From Chitinispirillaceae bacterium (GTDB taxonomy: Bacteria; Fibrobacterota; Chitinivibrionia; Chitinivibrionales; Chitinispirillaceae): 64,000 nt of DNA. The notes beneath the pieces were generated by a model. That model made no database searches. It saw only the letters and a list, made by a program, of their open reading frames with translations, and was not told the DNA's origin. Position 1 is the first letter of the stretch, and each line of letters starts with the position of its first letter. The stretch covers positions 1-64,000 of the forward strand of contig JAFGIW010000045.1 of the NCBI GenBank assembly GCA_016929415.1, read 5' to 3'. Positions 1 to 8,900 of the stretch are shown piece after piece. Both the position numbers and the translations under genes were made by a program.

Positions 1-999
1 ATCGGTTTTTCGAGCGTCGCCGGCAAGGGATCGACCTTCTGGTTTTCCGTTGAACTCACCAGGTGTCCGCCCCCGGCACCGCCGTCAAGCGCTCCGGCAC
101 AGTCGCTCGAAGGGATGAATATTCTGATTGCCGATCCGAGTCCGTCGGGACGGAGGATCATCGTCCACTATCTTGAGGCGATGGGGTGCAATTGCCGTGA
201 ATTCGAGCATGGGGAGGATATTCTGATGGACCTCGCGTATTCAACCGCCCCCCCGGTCAGGTATGACGCGATGATTATCGCCATGCAGCAGGTTGGTGAA
301 ACGGGATACCAGCTGGCAGCCAGGATCAGGGATGACGACCTGGTCCGGTCGATCCCCCTCGTCATGGTGACCGCAACAGGGAAGCGGGGCGACGCGCAGA
401 AGATGAAAGAGATCGGTGTGGCCGGCTACCTGACACGGCCGCTCAAGCAGCACGAGCTCATCGACTGCATGCGGATGATACGCAGAGGAGCAGCGGCGGG
501 TGCGGCGGAAGCCCCCGCCCGGCGGCCGCTCATCACTCGTCATACGATCGCGGAGGAGATGGCCGGCAAGAAATTCCGCATACTCGTTGCGGAAGACAAT
601 GCGGTTAACCGGAAATCAATAAAGAAATATCTTGACAAAGCCGGGTATACCTGCGAGGTCGCCGAAAACGGCGTTGACGCATTGGACTCATTCGGCCGCA
701 GGGCGTATGATTTCATTTTCATGGATTGCCAGATGCCGATCGTGAGCGGCTGCGATGCGGCACGGTCGATCCGCGACAAGGAGGCGCAGCGTGCCGGGCG
801 GCCGCCAGTCCCGATCTGCGGAATGATCGCGGGTCCTTCGAAGAACGAGCGGGAGCAGTGCGTCGCGGCGGGGATGGATGACTGCATTGTAAAGCCGTTC
901 AGCCGGGCCGATCTCGTCGCCATGGTGGAAAAGTGGGAAAGAAAGGCGTTGAAACCGGGACGGACAGCGTCACCGGGCATGGACGAAAATCGGGTTTGA
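1..999 (+). CDS. Hybrid sensor histidine kinase, C-terminal part (end of HATPase, then two receiver domains); 5' truncated by window
   Basis: Frame +1 is open from base 1: 'IGFSSVAGKGSTFWFSVEL' is a typical HATPase C-terminus. It is followed in frame by two REC domains; the second has an intact phosphoacceptor ('YDFIFMDCQMP'), the first does not ('YDAMIIAMQQ'). Confidence 0.9.
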   Translation: MGFSSVAGKGSTFWFSVELTRCPPPAPPSSAPAQSLEGMNILIADPSPSGRRIIVHYLEAMGCNCREFEHGEDILMDLAYSTAPPVRYDAMIIAMQQVGETGYQLAARIRDDDLVRSIPLVMVTATGKRGDAQKMKEIGVAGYLTRPLKQHELIDCMRMIRRGAAAGAAEAPARRPLITRHTIAEEMAGKKFRILVAEDNAVNRKSIKKYLDKAGYTCEVAENGVDALDSFGRRAYDFIFMDCQMPIVSGCDAARSIRDKEAQRAGRPPVPICGMIAGPSKNEREQCVAAGMDDCIVKPFSRADLVAMVEKWERKALKPGRTASPGMDENRV

Positions 1000-1209
1000 T
1001 TAGAACCACAGGTCGTTCCATGCAATCGCTTCCGTATTCGCATAGCCGGTATCCATAAACGGGTTTCCCCGGAGACGGATGCCGCCTGCGTGCAGGAAAA
1101 GGTCGTGCGGATCATCTGCCAGCCATCCTCGGTTGTCCAGTACGACGCGTTGAAACGGCGTCGCCGGCCCGTTTCCCTGTTTACGGGTCGCAGCAATTAC
1201 CGGGGTAAA
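1000..1209 (-). pseudogene. Possible C-terminal gene remnant (no ATG/GTG/TTG start found)
   Basis: Stop-to-stop reading on the minus strand gives FTPVIAATRKQGNGPATPFQRVVLDNRGWLADDPHDLFLHAGGIRLRGNPFMDTGYANTEAIAWNDLWF*, a protein-like composition in otherwise non-coding DNA. Confidence 0.3.
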
Positions 1210-1252
1210 TTATATTGCAGAATCATCAATTGAATGGAATAATTGTAGTATC

Positions 1253-2329
1253 ATGACCTCTCGGGACCATCTTTTCTCAATCGAGCATATAAAAGCGAGC
1301 GCTTTTCATGCCTCGCCCGGACTCACCGAGCAGGCGCTCCATTGTCTGGAGCTGGTTTGTGAGCTTTCGGAGGAGCGGCTGGCCTATCAGTTCAAAGGGG
1401 GAAATTCGCTTCTGCTCATTCTCGATACGCCGCAACGGTTCTCCATCGATGCAGATATCGCGACCGACTGCACGAGTGCTGAAATCGAGGAGGTCCTCAC
1501 ACGGATTGTCGACCGGTTCAAGGTATTCACCCGCTGGGAAAAACGGCAGCCCAAAACAAAACCGTGGATCCCGCTCGCGAGTTATCGTTGTTACTTCCGG
1601 TCAAAGGTCGCCGATTCTCCTGATGTCAATATCATGCTTGATGCGCAGCTCCATGCAAGCCCGTACCGGTGTGAAAGGCGGCCGGTCGCCTGCGGCAGGC
1701 TTTTTCAAAGCGGGGTGAGCGTCGAGGTGCCGCTTCCCGGAAGCATCGTCGGCGACAAGCTCCTCACCCTGGGGCCCCGTACGCTCGGGATTCCTGTGGG
1801 TAAAGGGAAGGCCGCCCAGCGCCTGAAGCATTTTTTCGATGTTTCACGGCTTCTTGAGATGCGCCCGCCGCTGCGGGAGATCCGCGAAAGTTTCGCCAGC
1901 TGCCTGATGTTTGAATGCCGACTTCAGGGAAGAACGTTCACCCCGGACGCCGTGGTGCGCGACACGCTGGAGAGCTGCTGGCCGGTGGTCCGTTACCCCG
2001 AACCGCCGGTGACGGGTGAAGACGGTTCGGTGCTTGCGGAGCACATACGCGGCCTTGCACCGTTCGCCGCCCATCTTTTCAGAGCCGGCTATTCCTGGAC
2101 CGATCTGCAGTACGATATGGCGCGTGCCGCCTGCTGTATTGCCGCGGCCGGGTCGGATAACGTTACCGATGAGCAATTCGCACGCGTTTTTATTGAGGAC
2201 GATCATCAACCATCGCCGTTCACCGGTACGGTGTTGCCGGAAAACGGACGGGCGCGACGGTATTGGGACCAAATTGCGGCATGGGAGGAGACGGCGTATA
2301 TCGTCCGGTGGGGAGGCATGCAGCCGTGA
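1253..2329 (+). CDS. Nucleotidyltransferase AbiEii/AbiGii toxin-family (DUF1814-like) protein
   Basis: Motif 'YQFKGGNSLLLILDTPQRFSIDADI' (GG[NT]S...RFSxDxD) followed by 'K...RLKHFFDVSRLLE', typical of AbiEii-type nucleotidyltransferases. Confidence 0.75.
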   Translation: MTSRDHLFSIEHIKASAFHASPGLTEQALHCLELVCELSEERLAYQFKGGNSLLLILDTPQRFSIDADIATDCTSAEIEEVLTRIVDRFKVFTRWEKRQPKTKPWIPLASYRCYFRSKVADSPDVNIMLDAQLHASPYRCERRPVACGRLFQSGVSVEVPLPGSIVGDKLLTLGPRTLGIPVGKGKAAQRLKHFFDVSRLLEMRPPLREIRESFASCLMFECRLQGRTFTPDAVVRDTLESCWPVVRYPEPPVTGEDGSVLAEHIRGLAPFAAHLFRAGYSWTDLQYDMARAACCIAAAGSDNVTDEQFARVFIEDDHQPSPFTGTVLPENGRARRYWDQIAAWEETAYIVRWGGMQP

Positions 2330-2499
2330 CCGGGCAACGGAATATGTCGCTGCTGCAGGCGGCTGCGGTAACCCGTAAAAACATGGGCACCTCCTGTTTA
2401 AGCGATGACGACCTGCTGCTTTTCGCCTATGACGAGATTTCCCGTACGACAACGTATGAGGAGCAATCATACCGCGCCGATCGACCATGCAGCGATTAA
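2326..2499 (+). CDS. Small hypothetical protein (57 aa, GTG start)
   Basis: GTGA overlap with the upstream stop and 13-bp overlap with the downstream GT9 start suggest translational coupling. 'CLSDDDLLLFAYDEIS' is protein-like; no family recognised. Confidence 0.45.
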   Translation: MTGQRNMSLLQAAAVTRKNMGTSCLSDDDLLLFAYDEISRTTTYEEQSYRADRPCSD

Positions 2500-3977
2500 T
2501 CGTCATGCTCCCCAACAACCTCGGCGATGTCATCATGGCATTGCCGTTGCTCGAAGCGATCAAGGCCTCCCGGCCGGCGACCCGCATTTCGTTTTTTGTC
2601 GAGGAGGGCTATGAAGGCGGCCTTCTGGGAAGCCGGTACTGCGACAGCATCCTGCGATTCCCCCGTAAGGCGATCAAGGCATCGGGCACCTCACCGGCAT
2701 GGCGCGAGGGATATGCGCGCCTGCGGTCGATTATTGACGAAATAAAATCCGGCGGATGCGATGCAGTAGTCAATCTGTCGCAGCACCCCTACCTGTCGTA
2801 TATCGCGACATTGCTCGATGCTCCCCGCACCGCGGGCCGGCGGTTTCTCCGTGAAGGCAACCATGCGCTTCCCGACGAGTGGAGCCAGTACCTGTACGTG
2901 GTCCCGTTCGCCCGCCGTTACAATGCGCTTCATGCGACCGACGTCTATTGCAGGATCGCCGCGGTAACGGCGGGGCACGGCGGTACGGCGATAACGATCT
3001 GCCCGGATGAAAGGGAGCGGGCGGCGCATTACCTTGCCGCGCGGAGCTGTACGCCGGGAGAACCGATTGCCCTTTTGCAGCCCGGGGCTGCGTGGGTTTC
3101 AAAACGGTGGCCGCGCGACGCCTTTATCGCGCTTGGAAAGCGCCTCGTCGGTGACGGTTACCATATCGTGGTGACGGGCGCGGCATCGGAGCGTCCGGGA
3201 GCGTCGGCGGTAGCCGGTGCCATCGGCAGCCGCTGCCTGCTGACCGCCGGCGAGTTGTCGTTCCGGGAGACCATGGCGCTGCTGCCTTTTACCCGGTTTG
3301 TCGTGTGCGGCGATACGGCGATCATGCACGCGGCCGCGGGTCTCGGAGTCAGGGTGTATGCACTCTTCGGCCCTACCAATCCGGTTGAGACCGGGCCGTA
3401 CGGGAGCGGACATGTCGTTTTCGCCGGGCAATGTCCGCAACGTCCCTGTTTTGCTACCGATTGTGCAACGCGGAATTGCCTGCGGTCGATTGATCCCGAT
3501 ACGGTCTACGGATGCATCCGAGGTGCAACGGCGGTGTGCGGACAGTGTGATATCTTAACAACCGGATTCTCCGGTGGGGTGTTTCATCTCGATTCGAGGG
3601 GCGGACCGACGCACCCCTATTACGACAGGGCGGGTGCCGCGATGACCCGCAGGGCATTCGAGCCGGATATTAATCAGGGCGAGGCAATCGCCGCTTCGCC
3701 GGATCATCTCCGTTCCCGTCGATTTACCAACCGGTGCAGGGAGATGGAGCGAACACTGGAGGCGTTTCTTCACGACCGCAATCCCGGCATGCTGCGTATG
3801 TTCGAGGAGCAGCGTACTGCGGTCGCATCAGGTGAAGGAATCACTGCATTCTGGACCGCACTGCTCAATATCCGCCTCAACAGCGTGCCGTTGCTCGACC
3901 CGGTGGCCGGAGTTCGCGGAAGTATCGAGGCATGCCGTCATACCGCTGAACAGATCGCCCGTTCCATTGCATCATGA
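2487..3977 (+). CDS. Glycosyltransferase family 9 (heptosyltransferase-like)
   Basis: 'MLPNNLGDVIMALPLLEAIKASRP', 'LLQPGAAWVSKRWP', 'VVCGDTAIMHAAAGLGVRVYALFGPTNPVETGPYG' match GT9 motifs. Confidence 0.88.
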   Translation: MQRLIVMLPNNLGDVIMALPLLEAIKASRPATRISFFVEEGYEGGLLGSRYCDSILRFPRKAIKASGTSPAWREGYARLRSIIDEIKSGGCDAVVNLSQHPYLSYIATLLDAPRTAGRRFLREGNHALPDEWSQYLYVVPFARRYNALHATDVYCRIAAVTAGHGGTAITICPDERERAAHYLAARSCTPGEPIALLQPGAAWVSKRWPRDAFIALGKRLVGDGYHIVVTGAASERPGASAVAGAIGSRCLLTAGELSFRETMALLPFTRFVVCGDTAIMHAAAGLGVRVYALFGPTNPVETGPYGSGHVVFAGQCPQRPCFATDCATRNCLRSIDPDTVYGCIRGATAVCGQCDILTTGFSGGVFHLDSRGGPTHPYYDRAGAAMTRRAFEPDINQGEAIAASPDHLRSRRFTNRCREMERTLEAFLHDRNPGMLRMFEEQRTAVASGEGITAFWTALLNIRLNSVPLLDPVAGVRGSIEACRHTAEQIARSIAS

Positions 3978-4603
3978 GATGTCCCCTCTGTGAATCAGAA
4001 TGCTGCCGGGGAGCCGGTGGAGACCGTAGACGGTTCTTTTTCCTCTGCGGCGACTGCGGGTTGATCTTTGTTCCGAATGCATTTCATCTTTCCCTGGAAC
4101 AGGAGCGGCGTCGGTACGACCTGCACGATAATACTGAAACCAATACGGGGTATGTACGGTTTCTTACTCAGGTTGCGGATATCGTCGAGACGGTATGCCT
4201 GTCGCCGGGCCGCATCCTCGACTACGGTTGCGGTAGAGATGCCGTGCTCACAACACTGCTGCGACACCGCGGCAGGGCGTGCGATCCCTACGACCCGCTC
4301 TACGATTATGCGCCTCCGGCAGGAGGGGCACGCTACGACGCCGTCATACTGTGTGAAGTGATCGAGCACTGCAGGGACGTGCAGTGCTCGCTGCGGGAAA
4401 TCAGGGAACTGCTGGATGAACGCGGGATCGTCGTGGTGAGGACGCAGGTCTACCCCGCCGTCCGTGAGCTGTCGCGCTGGTGGTACGCGCATGATATGAC
4501 GCATGTAAATTTTTTCTCGCGGCCCGCGCTTGAATTCGCCGCGGCGCTCCTGGGGCGGACGCTGGAAGCGACCGCGGCGGGGGATATTTTTGTGATGCGC
4601 TGA
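3974..4603 (+). CDS. Class I SAM-dependent methyltransferase with N-terminal CxxC zinc-ribbon
   Basis: N-terminal CPLCxx...CGDCG; 'RILDYGCGRDAVLTTLL' SAM motif I; 'YDAVILCEVIEHC' motif. ATGA overlap with the upstream gene. Confidence 0.82.
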   Translation: MRCPLCESECCRGAGGDRRRFFFLCGDCGLIFVPNAFHLSLEQERRRYDLHDNTETNTGYVRFLTQVADIVETVCLSPGRILDYGCGRDAVLTTLLRHRGRACDPYDPLYDYAPPAGGARYDAVILCEVIEHCRDVQCSLREIRELLDERGIVVVRTQVYPAVRELSRWWYAHDMTHVNFFSRPALEFAAALLGRTLEATAAGDIFVMR

Positions 4604-4659
4604 GGCGCGCCGGGTTCCGCCCCGGCAGGCGGGCAAAGGGCGGCCCGCAGCAGCCCGTC

Positions 4660-5415
4660 TTATTTCTTCGGCTTCGCCGCTGCCGCCGCCGCGGGCAGAT
4701 TGCTCTCTGCGAACTGCCAGTTGGCCAGGTTGTTGATGAAGGCATCGACATAGTCGGCTTTGCGTTCCTGGTAATCGAGATAATAGGAATGCTCCCACGT
4801 GTCGATGGCGAGAAGCGGCATTTGATTGAGCATCAGCGGCGACTCATGATAGGAGGTATAGGTCGCCGCGACTTTACCCTTATCGAGCACCAGCCAGGCC
4901 CAGCCGCTTCCGAAGGTCATTGCCGCCTCTTTGAATTTCGTCTTGAAAGTATCAACACTGCCGAAAGCTTCGGTGACAGCCTTTTTCAATCGGGGAGGCA
5001 TCTCGCCGCCACCCTTCGGTTTCATGCTCTTCCAGTAGAAATCGTGGTTCCATGCCATGACCGCCATCAGGTGGAGCGTCTCGATCATGGTGATGCCGCC
5101 GTAAGTATCCTTGATGATTTTTTCGAGTGTGGCGTTCTGATAGTCGGTACCCTTTACACGCGCAATAACTTCCTCCATGTATTTACGGTGGTGTCTGTCA
5201 TGATGGATGTGCAACGTTTTCGCGGAGAGGTAGGGTTCCAATGCGTTTTCAGGGTAGGGAAGTACCGGGAACAGCAGAGGAATGGCTTTTTCCGCCGCAG
5301 CTGCCGGACGGTAAAGGCCTGCAAGCGCCGCTGCTGCAACCGCCGCTCCGGCGGTTGCAGTCTTGATAAACTGTCGACGTGACGAGATCGCTTCGTGATT
5401 CCTGTTGAAGTACAT
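4660..5415 (-). CDS. Superoxide dismutase (Fe/Mn type) with predicted Tat signal peptide
   Basis: 'LHIHHDRHHRKYMEEV', 'AWNHDFYWKSM', 'DTWEHSYYLDYQERKADYVDAF' are Fe/Mn-SOD motifs. N-terminus 'SSRRQFIKTATAGAAVAAAALAGLYRPAAA' is a twin-arginine signal. Start chosen at the ATG preceded by GAAAGGAAC. Confidence 0.92.
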   Translation of the reverse strand: MYFNRNHEAISSRRQFIKTATAGAAVAAAALAGLYRPAAAAEKAIPLLFPVLPYPENALEPYLSAKTLHIHHDRHHRKYMEEVIARVKGTDYQNATLEKIIKDTYGGITMIETLHLMAVMAWNHDFYWKSMKPKGGGEMPPRLKKAVTEAFGSVDTFKTKFKEAAMTFGSGWAWLVLDKGKVAATYTSYHESPLMLNQMPLLAIDTWEHSYYLDYQERKADYVDAFINNLANWQFAESNLPAAAAAAKPKK

Positions 5416-5781
5416 AGTGCGGTTCCTTTCGGAAGAAGTGTGAGAGCGTAATTGAAGACTAATATACACATTACGGCCGATCGGTGCAATTGAAAACAGG
5501 CCTTATATCCATGGGCATGGAACAACAAACACTCATGAAAAAGAGGTACAGTTTTGTATTATTCCGTTGTTGGGCATACCGGTTGAATTTTAAAACATTA
5601 CATTGGGAAGAACGGCCGTTAAACGCTTAAATGATTGACTCCTGTATCCGGATGGGGTACAATTATAAAGTTCTTCTCTACCGGTTTTTTTCAATGCAAA
5701 TCTAACCAGTTAACGGGCGGGTTGATTTTAAATGCGAGACTATACTGTTCTGTCGCATGCACCGGGGACCGACAACATCAT

Positions 5782-5804
5782 GACATCCCTCCCCTGTGGA
5801 TGTC
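5782..5804. promoter_or_regulatory. Inverted repeat GACATCC-N9-GGATGTC upstream of the giant surface-protein gene
   Basis: Perfect 7-bp arms, 9-nt spacer, immediately upstream of the Crp-like site. Confidence 0.45.
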
Positions 5805-5811
5805 GGAGATT

Positions 5812-5827
5812 TGTGACGGACATCACA
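5812..5827. promoter_or_regulatory. Crp/Fnr-family type operator TGTGACGGACATCACA
   Basis: Exact TGTGA-N6-TCACA dyad in intergenic DNA 85 bp upstream of the first ATG of the 2536-aa ORF (163 bp upstream of the likely start at 5991). Confidence 0.6.
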
Positions 5828-5990
5828 TTCTTTTAAACCGGTATGAGGGATAATTAAAAGGTTGTGTCCATTACGTGGTTTTCCATATTTCGGACTCTTG
5901 TAGGAATGTGCCATGCCTGAAGAAAATGTAAAGTGCGGTTCAACGGTCGAGAGCAGACGGACAGTGCCGGCCTGTATAAGTCAATTATCC

Positions 5991-8900
5991 ATGAAAAAGA
6001 GTCACTATTTTTTTCTGGTATGGGTGATTCTGTTGACTTTTATCGGATACCCCGCCGACTATTCCTGGGACAATTCCACTTTATCAGGCATCCAGACCGG
6101 CAACGGCATCTGGGGAATCAACAACTACTGGACTATTAACGGCATCACTCTGGTCTCCTGGCCGGGAGCGGGAGCCAGCGCCACGTTCGCCGGCAGCGAC
6201 GGTACCTACGCCATTACCGTCAGCGGCACGCAGAATGTGGACAGCATCACCTTTAAAAGCGACGGCTATACTCTTGCCACCGGCACCCTTGATTTCGGCA
6301 CCACGTCGGGCATTTGCGTGGACTCGAACAAGACCGCCGCAATCGGTTCAGTGATAAACGGAACAGGCGGGCTCTCCAAATACGGCCCCGGCACGCTCAT
6401 TATCTCCGGGACCAGTACGTTCACCGGTCCGACCGAAATCAACGGGGGGACGCTGATAGTCAACGGCAGCATCGCCGCCGGAAGTGCGGTTACCGTGAAT
6501 TCCAATGCGATCCTTGGTGGTGAGGGAACCGTAAACGGCGTTGTCACCGTTTCCGCCGGCGGCAGCCTGGCCCCCGGTTTCAGCGGGGCGGGAAAGTTAA
6601 CGACAGGCAATCTTTCACTCGGCGGTTCGTCGCTCATGAAGTACGAACTCGGCACCCTGTCGGACACCATCGCCGTCAACGGCAATCTCACTCTCGACGC
6701 AACAGTCGACATCGAGGCGGCGGCGGGTTTCGGCCCGGGAACGTATACGCTCCTCACCTATGTCGGAACATTGACATTGGTAAATGATGGGCTGACCATC
6801 GGTTCGACACCGGGAGGCTATGACTATACGATCACCGCAACCGCCGGTGAGGTGCGGGTTACCGTAACGCCGTTGACGGTGAAGCAATGGATCGGCGGAG
6901 CCGGAGATAATCGGTGGAACACCGCAGCCAACTGGAGCGGGGGAACCGTGCCGGTTTCGTCGGATTCGGTGGTCTTTTTATGGTCAGCCTATCCCTGCAG
7001 CCTTGACGTCGATGATACGGTGGAATGTCTGATGTTCGAGCCGGATTATGCGCAGGCGTTTTATTTTGACGGCAACAAACTGACCATTTCGAGGCGACTT
7101 TCGATCAATATTTCGGAAACAGTTATCGGCAACGGATCGGATACCATCTGCTTCGACGGCACCGGATCGCGGGAGTTTCGATCGAAAACGGGGATATTGC
7201 TTCCGACCGTTCATCAGAAAGGAACAGGGACGACGACGGTGGTAACGGAAGGATTTAGAGCGAGTAATCTGTATGTTACCGCTGGTGAATTCAATTTCGG
7301 GGAGGGGCTGGAAAGTACGGTTGACGGACTTCTGAAGGTTGATGGCGGATCGCTTAATATTAACACCAGTATGCTCTTGGCAGTGGGCGACGTTGATTTC
7401 AGTGGTGCCACAGCATTATTAGAAAGTAGCGGCGGGGCTCTTGTATTTCAGGGCGGGATGCAATTATTTATTCCGGGAAATGAGATCCCAAGTCCTCATA
7501 TTGTTAAAAACTCGTCAACAACGTTAACGGTAGCAGGAAACCGATTAATTACCGGCCGCCTCCAGATTATGTCGGGGCAGGTTACAATGGATACCGCGCT
7601 TTTCGCCGATACCGTGTATTTGTCGACCTCCCTTGAGGCATTACAACTTGATACAGCGGAAGGCAATATCGATACGATCAATTCGTTGCAAGGGTATGGT
7701 ACGATAAACTTCGGCAAGACGGACCTGCATATCTCGAAGTCGGTTGATTTGAATGGATTCAATAGCGTCGGGGGAACGGGCAATCTCACGTTTATCAATG
7801 CCGACGTGATCGATTTTACCCCGAAGACAGGATTTTCCTTCCAGAAAATAGAAATGTCGGGATCCGGAACAGTAAGGGTCAACAATCTTCTGAAAAGCAC
7901 AGAGATGTTTATTCATGAGGGAACCTGGGATTGGTACAACTCTGGAATAGATACGGTTACGGATACTATCGGTATCTCCGGCGGGACGATGAAACTGTCA
8001 ACTTCCATGGTCTATGCAAAAAAAGTAACAGGCAGTGGAGGCACCCTGCGGTTTAATACCGGTACTTTAACCATTTTCGGCGATACCGGCCGGGTGCAGC
8101 TCAGTGCACTTTCCACTGTTTTTCCGGATACCGGTTTATTGATTTTCAATGGTACCGGTGTATCGACTTTCGAATTTCAGCAGAATCCGGCACAGGTGTA
8201 TCCTGTCATCAGAATTGAAGGAAATTCGGCAGATACGGTACGCATGATGTCTAATTTAAATGCGAAGTGTTTACGCCAGATAAGCAGTACGCTCAAATGG
8301 GGGAGCGGATTATTGCATACTGTTGATACCCTCGATGGTATTGGCGGGGCAATGGATTTCGGCAGTTCGATTGTAACGGTTACTGTGGGCAAAGCAAATT
8401 TGAGCAGCCTGTCCGGTATCATATCCGGGACCGGCGAGATTTCTTTTTCCGGAACTGCCGGTACCCAGGTCCTCACGCCGCCGTCTGCGCTCTCCTGCCC
8501 TATTATCAATAAAGCAGGGACAGGAACCGTGCAGTTAAGCTCCAATAATCTGACCTGCAAGGGGTTGTCGATAAGTGAGGGAACATTCGATTTCGCCGGC
8601 AAGAATGCAACAATCAACGGTGATTTGACTGTTGTGAACGGATCACCCGCGACATTTAACGGGCTCGACGGCGTAACGGTATCGGTATCCGGCAACGCTT
8701 CGCTTGCCGGACAGAGCGGCAACCAGCTCAACCTCGATCCTTCAACAGTATTGAATCTGAACGTCACCGGCACCCTTGAAGCTGATTACGCGACAATTGC
8801 CAATTGTAACGCAGACGGTGCGACCGGCCAGGCAACCGCAACCTGCGTCGATAATGGCGGCAATACCAACTGGTACTTCATCCCGCCTGATGTCACTCCA

